5,921 bases of DNA from Conexibacter sp. (GTDB taxonomy: Bacteria; Actinomycetota; Thermoleophilia; Solirubrobacterales; Solirubrobacteraceae). The position numbers and the translations under genes are program-made. The notes beneath the pieces are model-generated. The model saw only the letters and a list, made by a program, of their open reading frames with translations. It did not search any database and was not told the origin of the DNA. Below, piece by piece: positions 5,569 to 5,921 of the stretch; position 1 is the first letter of the stretch, and each line of letters starts with the position of its first letter. The stretch is taken from positions 1 through 5,921 of the forward strand of contig JAOPZD010000415.1 in NCBI GenBank assembly GCA_025964295.1. Direction: 5' to 3'.

Positions 5569-5921
5569 TCAGAGGTCGAGGGTCAGCTCGGCCGTGGGCC
5601 GGCTGCAGCAGACCAGCGCGCGGCCCTCGGGCGGCGGCTCGAGCGGCTCGGTGGTGTAGCGCACCCCGCCCGCCAGCACGCCGCTCTCGCAGTTGTGGCA
5701 GACGCCGATGCGACAGCCGAAGCCGACCGGCACGTCGCAGGCCTCGGCGAAGTCCAGCAGGCTCGGGTGGCGGTCGTCCCACGGGACGGCCAGGCCGCTG
5801 CGGACGAACGTGACGACCGGACCCGTCCCGGGAGGCCCGTCGGGCGGGTGCGGCGCCGGCGGGTCGGGGCCGACGAAGCCCGAGCGGTGCACCGCCACGG
5901 TGCCGAACGCCTCGGTCAGCA
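5569..5921 (-). CDS. Ferredoxin-reductase-like oxidoreductase, C-terminal [2Fe-2S] part (start beyond right edge)
   Basis: The last 116 residues of a longer protein; the frame stays open to the right edge. The first visible residues, LTEAFGTVAVHRSGFVGP, look like the end of an FAD/NAD-binding ferredoxin-reductase module (the RVHxExFG region). A Pro-rich linker follows, then a plant-type [2Fe-2S] ferredoxin domain: VVTFVRSGLAVPWD, LLDFAEACDVPVGFGCRIG, with ligand spacing C-x4-C-x2-C in CRIGVCHNC and the fourth Cys in LVCCSRP. The order reductase then ferredoxin is that of phthalate dioxygenase reductase-type and MOSC-FAD-2Fe2S fusion oxidoreductases; the missing N-terminus decides which. Such proteins pass electrons from NAD(P)H through FAD and the cluster to a partner such as an oxygenase. 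The in-frame GTG at 5896-5898 is not the start, because coding-like sequence continues upstream of it. Confidence 0.88.
   Translation of the reverse strand, partial: LTEAFGTVAVHRSGFVGPDPPAPHPPDGPPGTGPVVTFVRSGLAVPWDDRHPSLLDFAEACDVPVGFGCRIGVCHNCESGVLAGGVRYTTEPLEPPPEGRALVCCSRPTAELTLDL

Noticed and set aside
4646..5782. 378-codon minus-strand frame spanning the right part
   Set aside because: It crosses two recognisable genes in the wrong frame and is Arg/Ala/Pro-rich without motifs.
1..5921. tRNA, rRNA, CRISPR or transposon ends
   Set aside because: No cloverleaf-like conserved bases, no regularly spaced repeats and no transposase-like protein were seen on either strand.

Overview
The window is very GC-rich bacterial DNA with long open frames on both strands. 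The protein families present suggest a soil actinobacterium, most likely of the Thermoleophilia/Solirubrobacterales type: a SARP/BTAD regulator, a DUF4242 protein, a many-membrane-span GGDEF/HD-GYP protein with a typical actinobacterial wording of the HD-GYP motif, and a MOSC/FAD/2Fe-2S type oxidoreductase tail. The lineage is an inference from general familiarity, with no marker gene to prove it. There are seven protein genes, two cut by the window edges. I see no RNA gene, CRISPR array or insertion sequence.

Left part (2-1209): a divergent pair. On the minus strand, the first 307 residues of a BTAD-type transcriptional activator run off the left edge. On the plus strand a complete 87-residue DUF4242 protein starts only 23 bp away, so the two promoters must overlap each other and the coding starts. 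A hairpin follows the DUF4242 stop codon. A 188-bp gap (1210-1397) then holds a perfect 16-bp palindrome and other inverted repeats, ahead of the next gene.

Middle part (1398-4916, plus strand): a 664-residue membrane protein with about ten membrane spans, a GGDEF diguanylate cyclase domain and an HD-GYP phosphodiesterase domain. After 50 bp comes a UbiE/MenG-like SAM methyltransferase. Its 3' end overlaps by 23 bp a 245-residue membrane protein that loosely resembles the UbiA prenyltransferases but lacks their usual Asp-rich motifs. The last two look translationally coupled and may act on the same lipid or quinone.

Right part (4900-5921, minus strand): a 181-residue cytosolic protein, tentatively of the SRPBCC/DUF2867-like type, overlaps the preceding gene tail to tail by 17 bp. 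A striking AT-rich perfect palindrome (5459-5477) lies just upstream of its start and looks like a repressor operator. Further upstream on the same strand is the C-terminal 116 residues of a ferredoxin-reductase-like protein ending in a plant-type [2Fe-2S] domain; its start lies beyond the right edge.

No fully new system is proven here. The best candidates for a second look are the coupled methyltransferase/UbiA-like pair, the 19-bp operator, and the tight divergent BTAD/DUF4242 junction.
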